Positions 52,349 to 62,733 of a stretch of 64,000 bases of DNA are shown here, in pieces (positions within the stretch are counted from its first letter, which is position 1; each line of letters begins with the position of its first letter). Below the pieces are notes generated by a model. It was not told the DNA's origin. It was given only the letters and a program-made list of their open reading frames with translations, and did no database searches. The DNA is taken from the NCBI RefSeq assembly GCF_900465345.1, contig NZ_UEGO01000002.1, positions 1 to 64,000 on the forward strand, in the 5' to 3' direction. The stretch is from Asaia bogorensis. GTDB lineage: Bacteria; Pseudomonadota; Alphaproteobacteria; Acetobacterales; Acetobacteraceae. A program made the translations under genes and the position numbers.

Positions 52349-55300
52349 TCAATGGAAATTCCGCGATCGAACTATGATGACGTCATCCGGGTGATGTCTG
52401 TCGCTTGGGGTGCCACCATTTGAGCGGTTTCCAACATCGGCGAGTAGTCCCGACTGGTCGATGATCTCCAGAGCGATCAGATGAATCACCTCGCCCTCCT
52501 TCTGAAGCCTCCCCTTCACAGCCACCATGCTGGCGGACAGGACCACCGGCCGGAATTTCTCGAAGGTGTCTGCCCAAATGATGACATTCAGCGTCGCCGT
52601 CTCGTCCTCCAGCGTCATAAAAACCACGCCTTTTGAAGAACCCGGACGCTGACGCACCAGGACGATTCCGGCTGCCGTCAGCCGCTTGCCATCCCTGGCA
52701 TTGATTGCGTCCCGGCACGACAGGATGTCATCGCGCCTCAGATCATCCCGCAGAAAGGCAACCGGATGGTCCCGCAGGGTCAGGCCGATACGGTTATAGT
52801 CCCGTGCCACCTCGGCGCCGGCCCGCATGGGCTGGAGCAGGACATCCGGTTCCTTTGCTTCCCGGACGATCTCCGCAGCCGCGAACAAGGGCAACGGTTC
52901 ATCCCGTAGCGCCTTGATCGCCCACAGAGCCTCACGCCGTGCCAGCCCGAACCCCGCACGAAACGCATCCGCCTCGGCCAGGTGGGTCAGGGCAGCGGCC
53001 TTCACGCCGGATCGTCGCCACAGATCGTCTATCGACACGAAGGGCCGATTCCCACGGGCCGCCACGATCCGCGCGGCATCCTCATTGGCCAGTCCCTTCA
53101 CCAGGTTCATCCCGAGCCGCACCGCAAACAGGCCGTTCGCCCGTTCCGGCCCTTCAAGGATGGCCTCCCAGCGTGACCGGTTCACACAGATAGGCCGGAC
53201 TTCCACCCCATGCGCCTGGGCGTCGCGGACGAGTTGGGCCGGCGCGTAGAAGCCCATCGGCTGGCTGTTCAGCAATGAGGCCAGGAACACGTCCGGATGG
53301 CGGCATTTCATCCACGATGACGAATAGGCCAGGATGGCGAATGACGCGGCATGGCTCTCCGGGAAGCCATAGGAGCCGAAGCCCTCAAGCTGCTGGTAGA
53401 TACGCTCGGCGAATTCCTCCGGATATCCGTTCTCCCTCATGCCTTCGAGCAGGCGGGTCTGGAATTTCGAGACCGTCCCGGTGTTCTTGAAGGTCGCCAT
53501 CGCACGCCTGAGTTGATCGGCCTCGGCCGCCGTGAACCCGGCACATACCATGGCCACCTGCATGACCTGTTCCTGAAAAAGCGGCACGCCGAGGGTCCGC
53601 TTCAGGACTTCCTCCAGTTCCGGGGTCGGGTAATCGGGCTGCTCCAGGCCCTCCCGCCGGCGCAGATACGGATGAACCATATCGCCCTGGATCGGTCCGG
53701 GACGGACGATGGCGACCTCGATCACCAGGTCATAATAGGTCCGGGGCTTCAGGCGCGGCAGCATCGACATTTGCGCCCGGCTCTCGATCTGGAACACGCC
53801 GATCGTGTCTGCCTTGCGGATCATGGCGTAGGTCCGCGGGTCTTCGGCCGGAATGGTCTGGAGCGTGAAGCGCTGCCCCTTGTGTTCGGCGAGCAGGTCC
53901 AGTCCCTTCTTCATGCAGGTCAGCATGCCAAGCGCCAGCACATCAACCTTCATGAATTTCAGCGCGTCGATGTCGTCCTTGTCCCACTCGATGGTCTGGC
54001 GATTCTCCATCGCCGCCGGTTCGATCGGCACCAGTTCGTCCAGCCGGTCATGGGTCAGCACGAAGCCGCCCGGATGCTGGGACAGATGACGCGGCACGCC
54101 AATCAGGGCACGCGCCAGATCGAGCGTCAGACGGATACGCCGGTCAGTCAGGTCGATTCCGGTCTCGGCGAATTTCTCCGCATCGACCTCGCGCGACCAG
54201 CCCCATATCTGTTTCGACAGCAGGGTGATCAGGTCTTCCGGCAGCCCCATCACCTTGCCCACATCACGGAGAGCCCCCTTGGCCCGATACCGGGTGACCA
54301 CGGCGGTCAGTGCCGCGCGGGTGCGACCGTAATGGTCATAGATCCACTGGATGATTTCCTCGCGACGGGCATGCTCGAAATCCACGTCGATGTCCGGCGG
54401 CTCGCCCCGCTCTTCCGAGATGAACCGCTCGAACAGCAATGTCGTCCGCGACGGGTCGATCGCCGTGATGCCCAGCACGAAACAGACAGCGCTATTGGCC
54501 GCCGATCCGCGACCCTGGCACAGAATGCCCCGCCGCCTCGACTCGCGAACGATGCTGTTCACCGTCAGGAAGTAGGGCGCGTAGGACATGCGCCCGATCA
54601 GCGCCAGTTCATGGCGGAGAATTTCAGCCACGTCCTCGGGGATGCCATCCGTATAGAAGGCTCTCGCACCTTCCCACGTCAGGGCTTCCAGTGCTTCCTG
54701 GGGTGTCTGGCCCGGCGTCGTGATTTCATCGGGATATTGATACGCTAGATCGTCGAGGCTGAACCGGCAGCGTTCGACGATCTCCATGCTCCGGTCGATC
54801 GCTTCGGGATATCGCGAGAACAGGCGCGCGATTTCCTGGGGCGGCTTGAGATAGCGATCGGCATGACGCTCACGGACGAAGCCAGCCCGGTCTATGGTCG
54901 TATTATGCCGAACACAGGTGACGACATCCTGGAGAATGCGGCGGTCATGGATATCGAACAGCACGTCATTGGTGACGACGGTCTTCACCCGGCGCGCATG
55001 GGCCATATTCGCCAATTCATAGAGCCGCATCTGATCATTCGGCCGGCGGCGCAGGGTCAGTGCCATATAGGCCCGGTCCCCGAAGGCATCCCGCAGCTTC
55101 CGCAGATGCAGGGCGCAGTCCTCGCCGGCGACATCCGGCACCAGCACGGCCTGAAGTCCGTCGCCCCACTCGGCCAGATCGGCCCAGTTCAGCAGGCATT
55201 TCCCCTTGCCGGCGCGCGCCTTGCCGATCGACAGCAGCCGACATAAGCGGCCATAGGCGGCGCGGTCCATCGGATAGACCAGGACCGGCGGAAAGTCGGC

Positions 55301-55510
55301 GAGGTCGAGCCGGCATCCGACCACCAGCCGCATGCCGGTATCTTTCGCGGCGATGTGGGCCTGGACGATGCCGGCCAGTGTGTTGCGGTCGGTGATCCCG
55401 ATGGCGGAAAGTCCGAGACGTTTGGCCTGGGCAAACAGTTCGGCAGGCGCAGACACGCCCCGCAGGAACGAGAAATAGCTGGTGACCTGAAGCTCGGCAT
55501 AGCGGGTCAT
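52349..55510 (-). CDS. dnaE2: error-prone DNA polymerase DnaE2 (ImuC)
   Basis: Second C-family replicative-type polymerase that performs SOS-induced translesion synthesis with ImuA and ImuB. 1053 residues from ATG 55510 ([18 protein letters not shown]), overlapping the imuB stop by 4 nt. N-terminal PHP domain, then the catalytic core with [14 protein letters not shown] and the polymerase blocks ([31 protein letters not shown]), helix-hairpin-helix region and a C-terminal OB fold ([16 protein letters not shown]). The end RSRNFH is typical of the family. Last gene of imuA-imuB-dnaE2. Confidence 0.95.
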   Translation of the reverse strand: MTRYAELQVTSYFSFLRGVSAPAELFAQAKRLGLSAIGITDRNTLAGIVQAHIAAKDTGMRLVVGCRLDLADFPPVLVYPMDRAAYGRLCRLLSIGKARAGKGKCLLNWADLAEWGDGLQAVLVPDVAGEDCALHLRKLRDAFGDRAYMALTLRRRPNDQMRLYELANMAHARRVKTVVTNDVLFDIHDRRILQDVVTCVRHNTTIDRAGFVRERHADRYLKPPQEIARLFSRYPEAIDRSMEIVERCRFSLDDLAYQYPDEITTPGQTPQEALEALTWEGARAFYTDGIPEDVAEILRHELALIGRMSYAPYFLTVNSIVRESRRRGILCQGRGSAANSAVCFVLGITAIDPSRTTLLFERFISEERGEPPDIDVDFEHARREEIIQWIYDHYGRTRAALTAVVTRYRAKGALRDVGKVMGLPEDLITLLSKQIWGWSREVDAEKFAETGIDLTDRRIRLTLDLARALIGVPRHLSQHPGGFVLTHDRLDELVPIEPAAMENRQTIEWDKDDIDALKFMKVDVLALGMLTCMKKGLDLLAEHKGQRFTLQTIPAEDPRTYAMIRKADTIGVFQIESRAQMSMLPRLKPRTYYDLVIEVAIVRPGPIQGDMVHPYLRRREGLEQPDYPTPELEEVLKRTLGVPLFQEQVMQVAMVCAGFTAAEADQLRRAMATFKNTGTVSKFQTRLLEGMRENGYPEEFAERIYQQLEGFGSYGFPESHAASFAILAYSSSWMKCRHPDVFLASLLNSQPMGFYAPAQLVRDAQAHGVEVRPICVNRSRWEAILEGPERANGLFAVRLGMNLVKGLANEDAARIVAARGNRPFVSIDDLWRRSGVKAAALTHLAEADAFRAGFGLARREALWAIKALRDEPLPLFAAAEIVREAKEPDVLLQPMRAGAEVARDYNRIGLTLRDHPVAFLRDDLRRDDILSCRDAINARDGKRLTAAGIVLVRQRPGSSKGVVFMTLEDETATLNVIIWADTFEKFRPVVLSASMVAVKGRLQKEGEVIHLIALEIIDQSGLLADVGNRSNGGTPSDRHHPDDVIIVRSRNFH

Positions 55511-57051
55511 GCGAACAGCCCGTGCATGAACCATCTCTGCGAGCCGGTTTCTCCATGTTCGCCATCACCCTCGCGGAAGACCCAGAATCGGTCGCCGGCC
55601 GTGTCCTCGATCCGGAAATAATCCCGCGCGATCGTCAGTTCCGTATCACCCTTCCACCATTCGCCGAAGACGCGCTCAGGCCCGTCGGCGCAGCGCACGC
55701 GATGCCGGATACCGCGCCAGATAAAGAAGATCGGCGGCTGGTCCGGCAATTCGGCCATGGCCTGGACAGGTTCCGGCCGGGAAAGCAGCCGGGTCGGTCG
55801 TGGCCATCCGACCGGCCAGGTGGCGCCGTCATCCGGAGCCAGTGCCGGCACCCGGCAGACCGACCGCTCGGGAATGTCGCTCTCCACAGGGGCAAACCGG
55901 TAGAGCGATTCCCCACCGACGCGATTGGCCAGCGTGTCGATCAGGCCGGAGATGTCGGCTTCTTCCTCTTCGATCAGCGAGGAAACCCGCTGCCTGACCT
56001 CCATCGGCTCGGCCAGGACGGCGACCAGTTCCATGCGCTCAATGCCATAGCCCGGATCGATCGTCTCGATCTTCTCGCACAGCAGGCGCGTCAGATGCTT
56101 CGCGTCCCTTGCCGGCCGGGCCGTGGCGATCCGGATCGTCTGGGTTTGGCTGTCCAACCGGTGCAACAGGAGGTCGAGCAGCCGTATGCCGTCGCCCCTG
56201 GCATCCAGCCCTTCACACAGGACGGGAACCAGCTTGCCGATATAGCGGGCAATGGTCTCGGCCGCGCCGATGGGTTCGGCGAAGTTGCGCGCCACAGAAA
56301 CCGGATCGACCGGGCGCACGGCCAGGATCGGTTCGGCGATGCGCCCATAAGCCTGGTCCAGACGGCGTTCCAGTTCCGGCCCGAACCGCAAGGTCAGCGG
56401 CGCGCGCGGCATGGCGGCCAGCTTGCCGATCCGGGAGATACCCAGCGTCCGCAATCCTTCGATGACGGCAGCCGGAAGCCGCAATGCCTCGATCGGCAGG
56501 TTGGAGAGCGTGTCGGGGATGCCTCCGTCGGGCACGATGATGATCCGGCCACGTCCATATCTGGCCAGGGCATGAGCGGCACCCCAGGTTCCGGCGATCG
56601 TGACCTTGGCGGTAAAGCCTGAGTCAGCCAGGCGACGGACCACGGCGTCCAGCATCGCCGGCTCGCCACCATGGAGATGATCCGTGCCGGTCGTGTCCAT
56701 TACGATGCCATCAGGCAGTCCGCCGGATGCGTCCACGGCCACGATCGGCGCGATCCGCCGCTGGAACCAGAGAGCCAGAGCCTCCAGCCCGGCTCGGTCG
56801 CCGTCGGGGTCGGCATCCATGATGGTCAGATCGGGATAGAGCGCCTGGGCCTTGGCAACCGGAATGCCGGGCGTCACCCCGATCTTGCGGGCGGCAAGGT
56901 CGGCGGACATGACGACGCGACGGCTGCCTTCCCGGCCGGCCAGGGCCAGCGGTGTCTCAGGCGCGGCGTTGCCCAGCTTCTTCCTGATGCGCTCCGTCGG
57001 CCACAGAGGCAGGTAGAGCGACACCACACGATTCGATCCTCCCGTTGGCAT
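55507..57051 (-). CDS. imuB: Y-family polymerase-like protein ImuB
   Basis: 514-residue inactive Y-family polymerase homologue that bridges ImuA and DnaE2 to the beta clamp. The N-terminus [20 protein letters not shown] and [40 protein letters not shown] are typical; the catalytic acidic residues of true Y polymerases are not apparent. Its start lies inside imuA: the two frames overlap by 95 nt. Part of the SOS-controlled operon; overlaps dnaE2 by 4 nt. Confidence 0.93.
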   Translation of the reverse strand: MPTGGSNRVVSLYLPLWPTERIRKKLGNAAPETPLALAGREGSRRVVMSADLAARKIGVTPGIPVAKAQALYPDLTIMDADPDGDRAGLEALALWFQRRIAPIVAVDASGGLPDGIVMDTTGTDHLHGGEPAMLDAVVRRLADSGFTAKVTIAGTWGAAHALARYGRGRIIIVPDGGIPDTLSNLPIEALRLPAAVIEGLRTLGISRIGKLAAMPRAPLTLRFGPELERRLDQAYGRIAEPILAVRPVDPVSVARNFAEPIGAAETIARYIGKLVPVLCEGLDARGDGIRLLDLLLHRLDSQTQTIRIATARPARDAKHLTRLLCEKIETIDPGYGIERMELVAVLAEPMEVRQRVSSLIEEEEADISGLIDTLANRVGGESLYRFAPVESDIPERSVCRVPALAPDDGATWPVGWPRPTRLLSRPEPVQAMAELPDQPPIFFIWRGIRHRVRCADGPERVFGEWWKGDTELTIARDYFRIEDTAGDRFWVFREGDGEHGETGSQRWFMHGLFA

Positions 57052-57739
57052 CGCACCCCTCCACCTCGAAATCCGCGCATTCCCCCGATCGCGCGCGCAG
57101 CAATTCCAGCATCCACCGGGGCCGCTCCACGCCGGGCACGGGAAGCGGCGCGGATGGCAGGACAGAGACCCGCCAGCGTGTGGTGCTGGCTGTCGGCTGT
57201 CCGAAATCGGCGGCTTCCGTCTGGCGGCGCCATCTCCGGACAGCCAGGCCGATGGTCCCGGTTCCCTCGGCCGCGATCTGCAAGCGCCGCGAGGCCGTCA
57301 TCGTCAGTCGCCCGACCTCGGCGACCACGGACCCCAGCCCGCCATGTCGCAGACCTTCCTCGAAGCAGGCCAGGGCGTCGTTGTCCGAGGATGCTTCAAC
57401 GTGGATGACCCGGCGAGCGGCCAGTCCGGCCTGATCGAGAGCCGGCGCGAAGATGTCCTGCCGGGTGACGATCCACAGCACCTTGCCTCTGGTCCGGCCG
57501 GCAATCCCTGCGGCGAACAGGGCCGCAGCCGTGGCGTTGAGGGCGTCAGTCCCGCCACCGGCCACCTCATGAAGCGCGCCCAGGACCAGGCCGCCACCCG
57601 GTAACCTCGCGTCGATCTCCTTCACGCCGAATGGCAGGACGGCGCGTTTATGGCTTTTGTGTCCTTCGAGCCGGGCAATGGTCGCCTGAAGCGCTTCCAG
57701 GGCGGGCTTCTTCCGGGCTGGGCTCCCTTTCGTGGTCAT
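56957..57739 (-). CDS. imuA: ImuA, RecA-like SOS mutagenesis protein
   Basis: 260-residue RecA-fold protein of the mutasome. LPFGVKEIDARLPGGGLVLGALHEVAGGGTDALNATAAALFAAGIAG matches the ImuA/SulA-like start, and the degenerate Walker region and WIVTRQDIFAPALDQAGL follow. First gene of imuA-imuB-dnaE2, with a perfect LexA direct-repeat box 40 nt upstream of the ATG at 57739. The last 95 nt overlap imuB. Confidence 0.92.
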   Translation of the reverse strand: MTTKGSPARKKPALEALQATIARLEGHKSHKRAVLPFGVKEIDARLPGGGLVLGALHEVAGGGTDALNATAAALFAAGIAGRTRGKVLWIVTRQDIFAPALDQAGLAARRVIHVEASSDNDALACFEEGLRHGGLGSVVAEVGRLTMTASRRLQIAAEGTGTIGLAVRRWRRQTEAADFGQPTASTTRWRVSVLPSAPLPVPGVERPRWMLELLRARSGECADFEVEGCDANGRIESCGVALPASVADGAHQEEAGQRRA

Positions 57740-57778
57740 CTCGAATCCGTCCGATGCTGGCGGCGTCAGTAGCTATAT

Positions 57779-57793
57779 GTTCATGGTTTGTTC
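57779..57793. promoter_or_regulatory. LexA (SOS) box upstream of imuA
   Basis: GTTCATGGTTTGTTC is GTTC-N7-GTTC, the exact alphaproteobacterial LexA operator, 40 nt before imuA. It supports DNA-damage induction of the mutasome operon. Confidence 0.92.
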
Positions 57794-57936
57794 CTAACGC
57801 GCGATAAGAGTCAAGGCACGATTACCGGAGGTGTGACACAGTGCAGGGAATAGCTGAGGCCCAGCTATGTCTCTGATATCTGTAAAGCTTTGAGTCTCAG
57901 GGATTTTTTCTGGCCGACGACGGAAGGACGGCACCG

Positions 57937-58584
57937 ATGTGCAACCTCTACTCCGTAATGACGAACCAGGAGGCGATCAGGATGATCGCCAGGGTCATGA
58001 TCGATCATATCGGCAACCTGCAACCGTTGCCCGAGGTGTGGCCGAATACAATGGCCCCAATCATCCGCAATGCCGAGGGCGGCAGGGAACTGGTCATGGC
58101 CCGCTGGGGAATGCCGACGCCACCCGGCATGCTCAAGGGCAGGAAGGTGGATCGGGGCATAACCAATATCCGGCATATGGAATCGTCCTGGTGGCGGCGA
58201 TGGGAAGGCGTGGAACATCGCTGCCTGGTGCCGCTGACGGCGTTTGCCGAGCCCGAACATCTGCCCGAAGGTGGAAGTCGTCAGGTCTGGTTCGCCAGAG
58301 CGGATGGCGAGCCGCTGGCCTTCTTCGCCGGTCTGTGGTGCCGGTGGACGTCGGTCAGGAAACTGGCTGACGGCGAGACGACAAATAACCTGTATGGATT
58401 CCTGACCACTGAAGCCAACCGGGAGGTCGGTGCTATTCATCCTTGGGCCATGCCAGTTATCCTGACGCAGCAGGAAGATATGGATCTGTGGATGACAGCG
58501 CCGGCACCTGAGGCCTTGCAGGTGCAGCAGGCATTGCCGGACGGAGCGCTAATAGCGATTGCTCCACCCACGGGGGTTGCTTGA
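57937..58584 (+). CDS. SRAP (HMCES/YedK) family protein
   Basis: 215-residue SOS-response-associated peptidase that makes a thiazolidine crosslink with abasic sites in single-stranded DNA. The catalytic Cys2 follows the initiator (MCNLYSVMTNQEA), with the conserved NxRxE-like region represented by ITNIRHMESSWWRR, Glu in LTAFAEPE and His in IHPWAMPVIL. Divergent from imuA across 197 nt containing the LexA box, so both may respond to DNA damage. The TRC/NARSET block common in other SRAP proteins is altered here (NIRHMES). Confidence 0.9.
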   Translation: MCNLYSVMTNQEAIRMIARVMIDHIGNLQPLPEVWPNTMAPIIRNAEGGRELVMARWGMPTPPGMLKGRKVDRGITNIRHMESSWWRRWEGVEHRCLVPLTAFAEPEHLPEGGSRQVWFARADGEPLAFFAGLWCRWTSVRKLADGETTNNLYGFLTTEANREVGAIHPWAMPVILTQQEDMDLWMTAPAPEALQVQQALPDGALIAIAPPTGVA

Positions 58585-58842
58585 TGGCGCCTCTACGAGG
58601 CGCGCTATGCGCCGCCGATCCACCGCCCCGTAATGGTCGGACGTGTGGAACGCACTGACCAGAAATTCCTGAATGTCAGCACCAGCGTGGGTGATTTCCT
58701 AAGCCGCGCGGTCATCGGCGCCACCGGCACATGGTCTGCGCCCTTCATCCCCGATTATCCGGGCCGCGAATTGTTTGCCAGAACGCAAATCCACTCCTCC
58801 CATTCCGACCCGCGCTCTCCGCATTTGCGCCGCTCGACGTGA
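58585..58842 (+). pseudogene. unrecognised coding-like fragment
   Basis: An open frame running on from the SRAP stop reads WRLYEARYAPPIHRPV, then MVGRVERTDQKFLNVSTSVG and DFLSRAVIGATGTWSAPF through IPDYPGRELFAR, after which it loses protein-like character. A second frame around 58815-58920 reads LDVIEPDGLIRVNGQQVELP, also protein-like. Both look like pieces of larger genes joined here, but I do not recognise the families. The stretch up to 58957 holds nothing else. Confidence 0.35.
58587..58603 (+). terminator. short hairpin after the SRAP gene
   Basis: GCGCCTC-TAC-GAGGCGC is a perfect 7-bp stem with a 3-nt loop, 3 nt after the SRAP stop codon. It overlaps the start of an unrecognised open stretch and has no T-run. 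Confidence 0.4.
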
Positions 58843-58957
58843 TCGAGCCGGACGGGCTGATCCGCGTTAACGGGCAGCAGGTTGAACTGCCCCGGAGCTT
58901 TTGGGGCCGTTTACACCCTGCCCGGGCCGAGCCGGGGCTGGTACAGCCAGCGCCCGG

Positions 58958-60169
58958 TTATTTGTCGTGGGGCGTTATGGTGCCTATGACCAGTCCGGGC
59001 GTCAGTATCTGTGGCAACACCACTGCCGCGCCATGTGCGGGCACAAACAGGTAGAATGGCACGCCATCGCGCCCATGTTTGCGCAAAAACGCGGTTATGG
59101 CGGGGTTGCGCTGTGTCCAGTCCCCCCGGAGCGTTATTACGCCATAGCGTGCCATGGCTGCCTGTGTCGCCTGTGTGTTGAGCGCCATGCGCTCATTGAC
59201 AAGGCAGGTGATGCACCATGCCGCCGTCATGTCCACAAACACGGGTTTGCCCGCATTGTGCAGGGCGCGCAGTCGCTCCTCGGAAAAAGCCTCCGTGCCG
59301 GAGGGGAGGGCTGAAAGGCCCGGACCCGAGGCGGAGGGCGGGTTGGCGCCAGCCTGCGGCGCCTGCTCTAGCAGGGCGGGCAGCAGCGCCATGGCCGCCA
59401 AAAGCCCCAGCAGGGCCACGCCATACAGGGCCGTGCAGTCCCGGTCATGGCCCGCATGGAGCTGGCGCCTTTGGGTAATGCCGTAAACCCATGCCGCAAA
59501 GGCCAGGAACACCATGCCCGATGATACAAGCAAAACCGTTGTGGCCCCACCCTCCACCGCTGCGACCCACAGCAGCCACACGCAGGTGCCCAGTAACGGA
59601 AAAGCCAGAAACTGGCGCAGGTAGTCCATCCATGCGCCGGGGCGGGGCAGGCTTTTGGCCAGCGCGGGGCAAAAGGCCAGCAGCACGTAAGGGGCGGCAA
59701 GCCCGATGCCAAGTGCTGCGAAAATGACCAGTCCGGTTGCCGGGGGACCGGCCAGCGCCCCGGCAATGGCCACCCCCATGAACGGCGCGGTGCAGGGCGA
59801 GGCCACGGCCACGGCCAGCAGCCCGGTCAGCAGGTCATGCACCAGCCCGTGCCGGGGGGAGGAGGATAGGGCGAAGGCGGGCGGCAGGAAGACAAACACC
59901 CCCAGCAGGTTAAGCGCCATGGCGAAGATCAGCCATGTGATCATGCCCACGAACATCGTGGACTGGAACTGGAACCCCCAGCCAGTGGCGGCCCCGCCCA
60001 GGCGCAGCGCCATGACCAGCGCGCCAAGGGCGGTAAAGCCCAGAATAACCCCTGCGGCATAGCTGATGGCGCTTTGCTTTTGGTGCAGGCGCTCACTCTG
60101 GCCCATGCGGGCGACGGCCAGCGCCTTCATGGCCAGAATGGGAAAAACACAGGGCATCAGGTTCAGCAC
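58958..60169 (-). pseudogene. DsbD/ScsB-like protein, C-terminal membrane and thioredoxin part
   Basis: 403-residue frame that begins inside the first membrane helix (LNLMPCVFPIL) of a thiol:disulfide transporter. It carries about eight membrane helices with the redox cysteines in LMPCVFP and ASPCTAPFMG, and a C-terminal thioredoxin-like domain with AAWCITCLVNE. The natural start lies in the upstream frame: reading FRLVVLGFLGGLVLNLMPC in this frame joins it to the preceding half. A single missing G in a run of six at 60223-60228 explains the break; adding one G would give an 833-residue protein. Confidence 0.82.
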
Positions 60170-61458
60170 CAGCCCACCCAGGAACCCCAGTACAACAAGG
60201 CGGAACAGGCCAGACGCACTTTCCCCCCGCCATGGGGCGGCCCCGGCACGCCATTGCCGAGCGCTGCCAGATGGCCCGCCATCGGCTGCTCCCCTGCCGG
60301 ATAGTCCCCTGCCGGGTCTGGGCTGGTCGCCCCCATGGCGGTTCCCGTTGCGGTCCCCGCTGTGGTCCCTCCTGTGGCGGTTCCAGCGGCGGCTTCGGCA
60401 GCGGTCCCGGAGGTGGTTCCTGTGTTGGGCTCGGTGGCAGGCCGGGCCGATGGCGCAATGGAGGGCTCACTGGCCATTGGGGGGGGCAGCGGGGTGGCCC
60501 GCACGCTCAGCGCGCGCTCCGTCCCATCGGGGGCCTTGAGCACCAGAATACCCGACAACGGCTTTGCAGGCGTAAAGTCAGCCGTGGGGTCAAGGCGCAG
60601 GGCAAGGCCCTCGGGGCCAAAGAGCAGGGCTTGCGGTGCGGCTTCCCCAATCCGCCCGCGCTCTTGCGGCATGAACCAGGCTTGCGCGACGGACTGGCGG
60701 TTCAACTCCCTGCCCTGAGCGCCAAGTACCCCTGTGGGGCTGATGCTCACCGGGTAGGGCGAGGGCACGGGCGTATGCTGCTCCGCCTGTGTAAACAGCC
60801 CCACCTGCGCGGACGGGCGAGGCGCGCCCACGGGCAGGGTAAGCGTGAATGTTCCTTCCTCGGGAATACAGCTCTGTGCGCACACCAGCCAGTTGGCGTG
60901 GGCGCTAAGGGTTGTCAGCCCTTGCGCGCCCAGGCCGTCGGGCGTTTGCCCCGGCTGGGCCGCCGGTGGACGTCCCGCTGAAGGTTCCACAGGGCGCACC
61001 ATTGGGAGCACCACTGGCAGCACCACATCGCCCGTATAGGCATAGGACATCAGGGAGGCGTCCCTGATCCGCTGCGGCGTGGGCCAGACAATGGTTTGCG
61101 CCTCGCCCCTTAACGCGCCCGTTGCGGTTATGCGCAGGGTCGCGGGGTCTCCCGCATCACCGGGGTTGAGCCAGTATGTGTGCCAGCCGGGCTTGAGCCG
61201 CAGGCGCAGGGCCACATGGAGGGACGAGCCGGGGCTGGCGGTATCGGACGCGCTTATCAGGCTGGCCGTGCTGTGCGCGCTGATGGCGGGCGCGCTTTCC
61301 GCCCCCCAGGCGGCAGCAAGGGGAGGGAGCCCCGCGCACGCCAGCAGCCCTGCCAGCCCCTTGCCCAGCGCGCCCTGCCATCTCCTGCCCGCGCGGGCGC
61401 GGGTGGGGTGAGCTTTCTGGCTAGGTTGGCGCGAGGGAAAAGGGAGAGGGCCGCTCAT
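60163..61458 (-). pseudogene. DsbD/ScsB-like protein, N-terminal periplasmic part
   Basis: 431-residue frame holding a signal peptide (GLAGLLACAGLPPLAAAWG) and the periplasmic immunoglobulin-like domain of the DsbD family: LKPGWHTYWLNPGDAGDP, WPTPQRIRDASLMSYAYTGD, ANWLVCAQSCIPEEGTF with its Cys pair. A long Gly/Ala/Thr linker follows. After the G run at 60223-60228 the frame turns to nonsense (GKVRLACSALLYW) and stops at 60163. Such proteins pass reductant to periplasmic thiols and are linked to copper tolerance in the ScsB branch. Either a true frameshift or a homopolymer read error. Confidence 0.82.
60340..60430. repeat. low-complexity repeats in the DsbD-like linker
   Basis: Degenerate tandem units of about 12-15 nt (GCGGTTCC and GTGGTTCC types on the plus strand) code for the Gly/Ala/Thr-rich linker on the minus strand. 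Such runs change length easily. Confidence 0.6.
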
Positions 61459-61603
61459 GAGCGTCAGGCTTTCAACACGGTAGGGGCGGACACACCCAGC
61501 ATACGCGCAGCCGACGGATGGGGGAACAGGGCAGGCGGTTTCCTAGATGTTTAGTCCCGGGTTTTGATGGTGCATTATTTTCACGAGAGTGGAAGGATGC
61601 GCT

Positions 61604-62116
61604 ATGGGCCAGGTTCACCACGGATGCGCCACGACGACAACGGCAGTCCGTCGAGCGATACAGCATAGTCAAGAGAGCCTGAGAGCTCTGGCGGAACGCC
61701 ACGGGGTCAACCCGAAGACAGTCGCCAAATCGAAGGGACGGCCCGATACAGCGGATCGACGCACTGGCCCGAAGGCTCCTCTTTCGACGGTCCTGTCGAT
61801 CGAGGAGGAGGGCATCGTCGTGGCGTTCCGCCGCCATACATTATTGCCCCTGGACGACTGCCTTTACGCGCTACAGGCGACGATCCCGCATCTGACGCGC
61901 TCTTCATTGCATCGTTGTCTTCAGCGCCATGGAATCAGCCGTCTGCCCGACACCAAGGGCGACAAGCCCAGGCGCTCGAAGTTCAAGACTTATCCGGTCG
62001 GCTATTTTCATATCGACATCGCCGAAGTCCGCACCGCAATGGGGCGTCTCATCATCCTGAAAACAGCCGACTTGTATGGCCAGGCTTCCGAGCACCGCGC
62101 CGAAACAGAATTTTAA
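61604..62116 (+). pseudogene. truncated IS481-type transposase
   Basis: The first 145 or so residues match the N-terminus of IS481-family DDE transposases: MGQVHHGCATTTTAVRRAIQ, SQESLRALAERHGVNPKTVAK, FRRHTLLPLDDCLYALQ and RCLQRHGISRLPD, then YFHIDIAEVRTA with the first catalytic Asp. From about 62050 the sequence leaves the family (GRLIILKTADLYGQ) and stops, so the remaining DDE residues are missing. ATG 61604 is the usual start of these proteins. Terminal inverted repeats were not found with confidence. Confidence 0.8.
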
Positions 62117-62733
62117 GCTCCCGGGAGCCTACATCACGCGTCTCGACATTGATTAGATGCTATAATGTGAATACTCTCATTAGGTGAACTAATTAATTGA
62201 CGCGCGAATTAGACTGTTCGAGAGCTTATCCGCCCAAATAATGAGATTCAGCGTCGCGGTCTGTCGACGGTTACCCTGATTAGGACCGGGAGGTGAAATT
62301 CAATAAATGTCATATTGGTCGCGATATGTGCTCGCACGTCGTGGGCTTCGATCATTCACGATGCACTCTGTGCGATCGTCTATCCATCCTGTGACGGCTT
62401 CCTGCACGACATCGTATTCATGGCTGTTGCAGATTGCATCGGCTTTGAGTTTACAAGAATAGAAAGCAGACCAGTCATTGAATGGTGATTAGACAGTCTC
62501 TCCCGATGTCTTTCTTTACGGGTGGCTCTCCTTGTCGGACGACGCCTTGTCATCCCCAATGAGATTGCACGCGGCCACCGGCCGGCGATGATTCGCGTCC
62601 CCGTTAATGCAAAGCTCAAACGTATCGTGGCGCACCTGCTGCCCTGCTTTCGTCTTGAGGAAAAACGGAGCGAGTTGTTCAGCGCAATGGCCGCCGTCGC
62701 GAACATCCATATAATGCCCTGACCGGATCAAAG
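62117..62733. other. 617-nt region of decayed sequence
   Basis: No complete gene. It opens with the 12-bp palindrome GCTCCCGGGAGC (62117-62128), then AT-rich sequence with TATAATG-like strings, then a 32-nt block resembling dnaE2 (see separate entry). From about 62516 to 62731 both strands are open for 65-70 codons, but neither translation is recognised. GC content is lower here than in the flanks. Confidence 0.5.
62231..62262 (-). pseudogene. remnant resembling dnaE2 C-terminal OB fold
   Basis: The minus strand reads TATLNLIIWAD, against [11 protein letters not shown] in the intact DnaE2 of this window. At the DNA level 28 of 32 bases match 52571-52602 by eye. The frame is kept within the block and lost outside it, so this looks like a scrap of another dnaE2-type gene. 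Confidence 0.55.

Noticed and set aside
53351-54748. 465-codon plus-strand frame inside dnaE2
   Set aside because: Antisense shadow of a strongly conserved polymerase; no recognisable motif.
55522-56622. 366-codon plus-strand frame inside imuB
   Set aside because: Antisense shadow; imuB has clear family motifs and operon context.
60163-60228. Programmed -1 frameshift in the DsbD-like gene
   Set aside because: The G run could slip, but the codon pairs do not form a good X-XXY-YYZ heptamer and no stimulatory structure is evident; a one-base deletion or read error is simpler.
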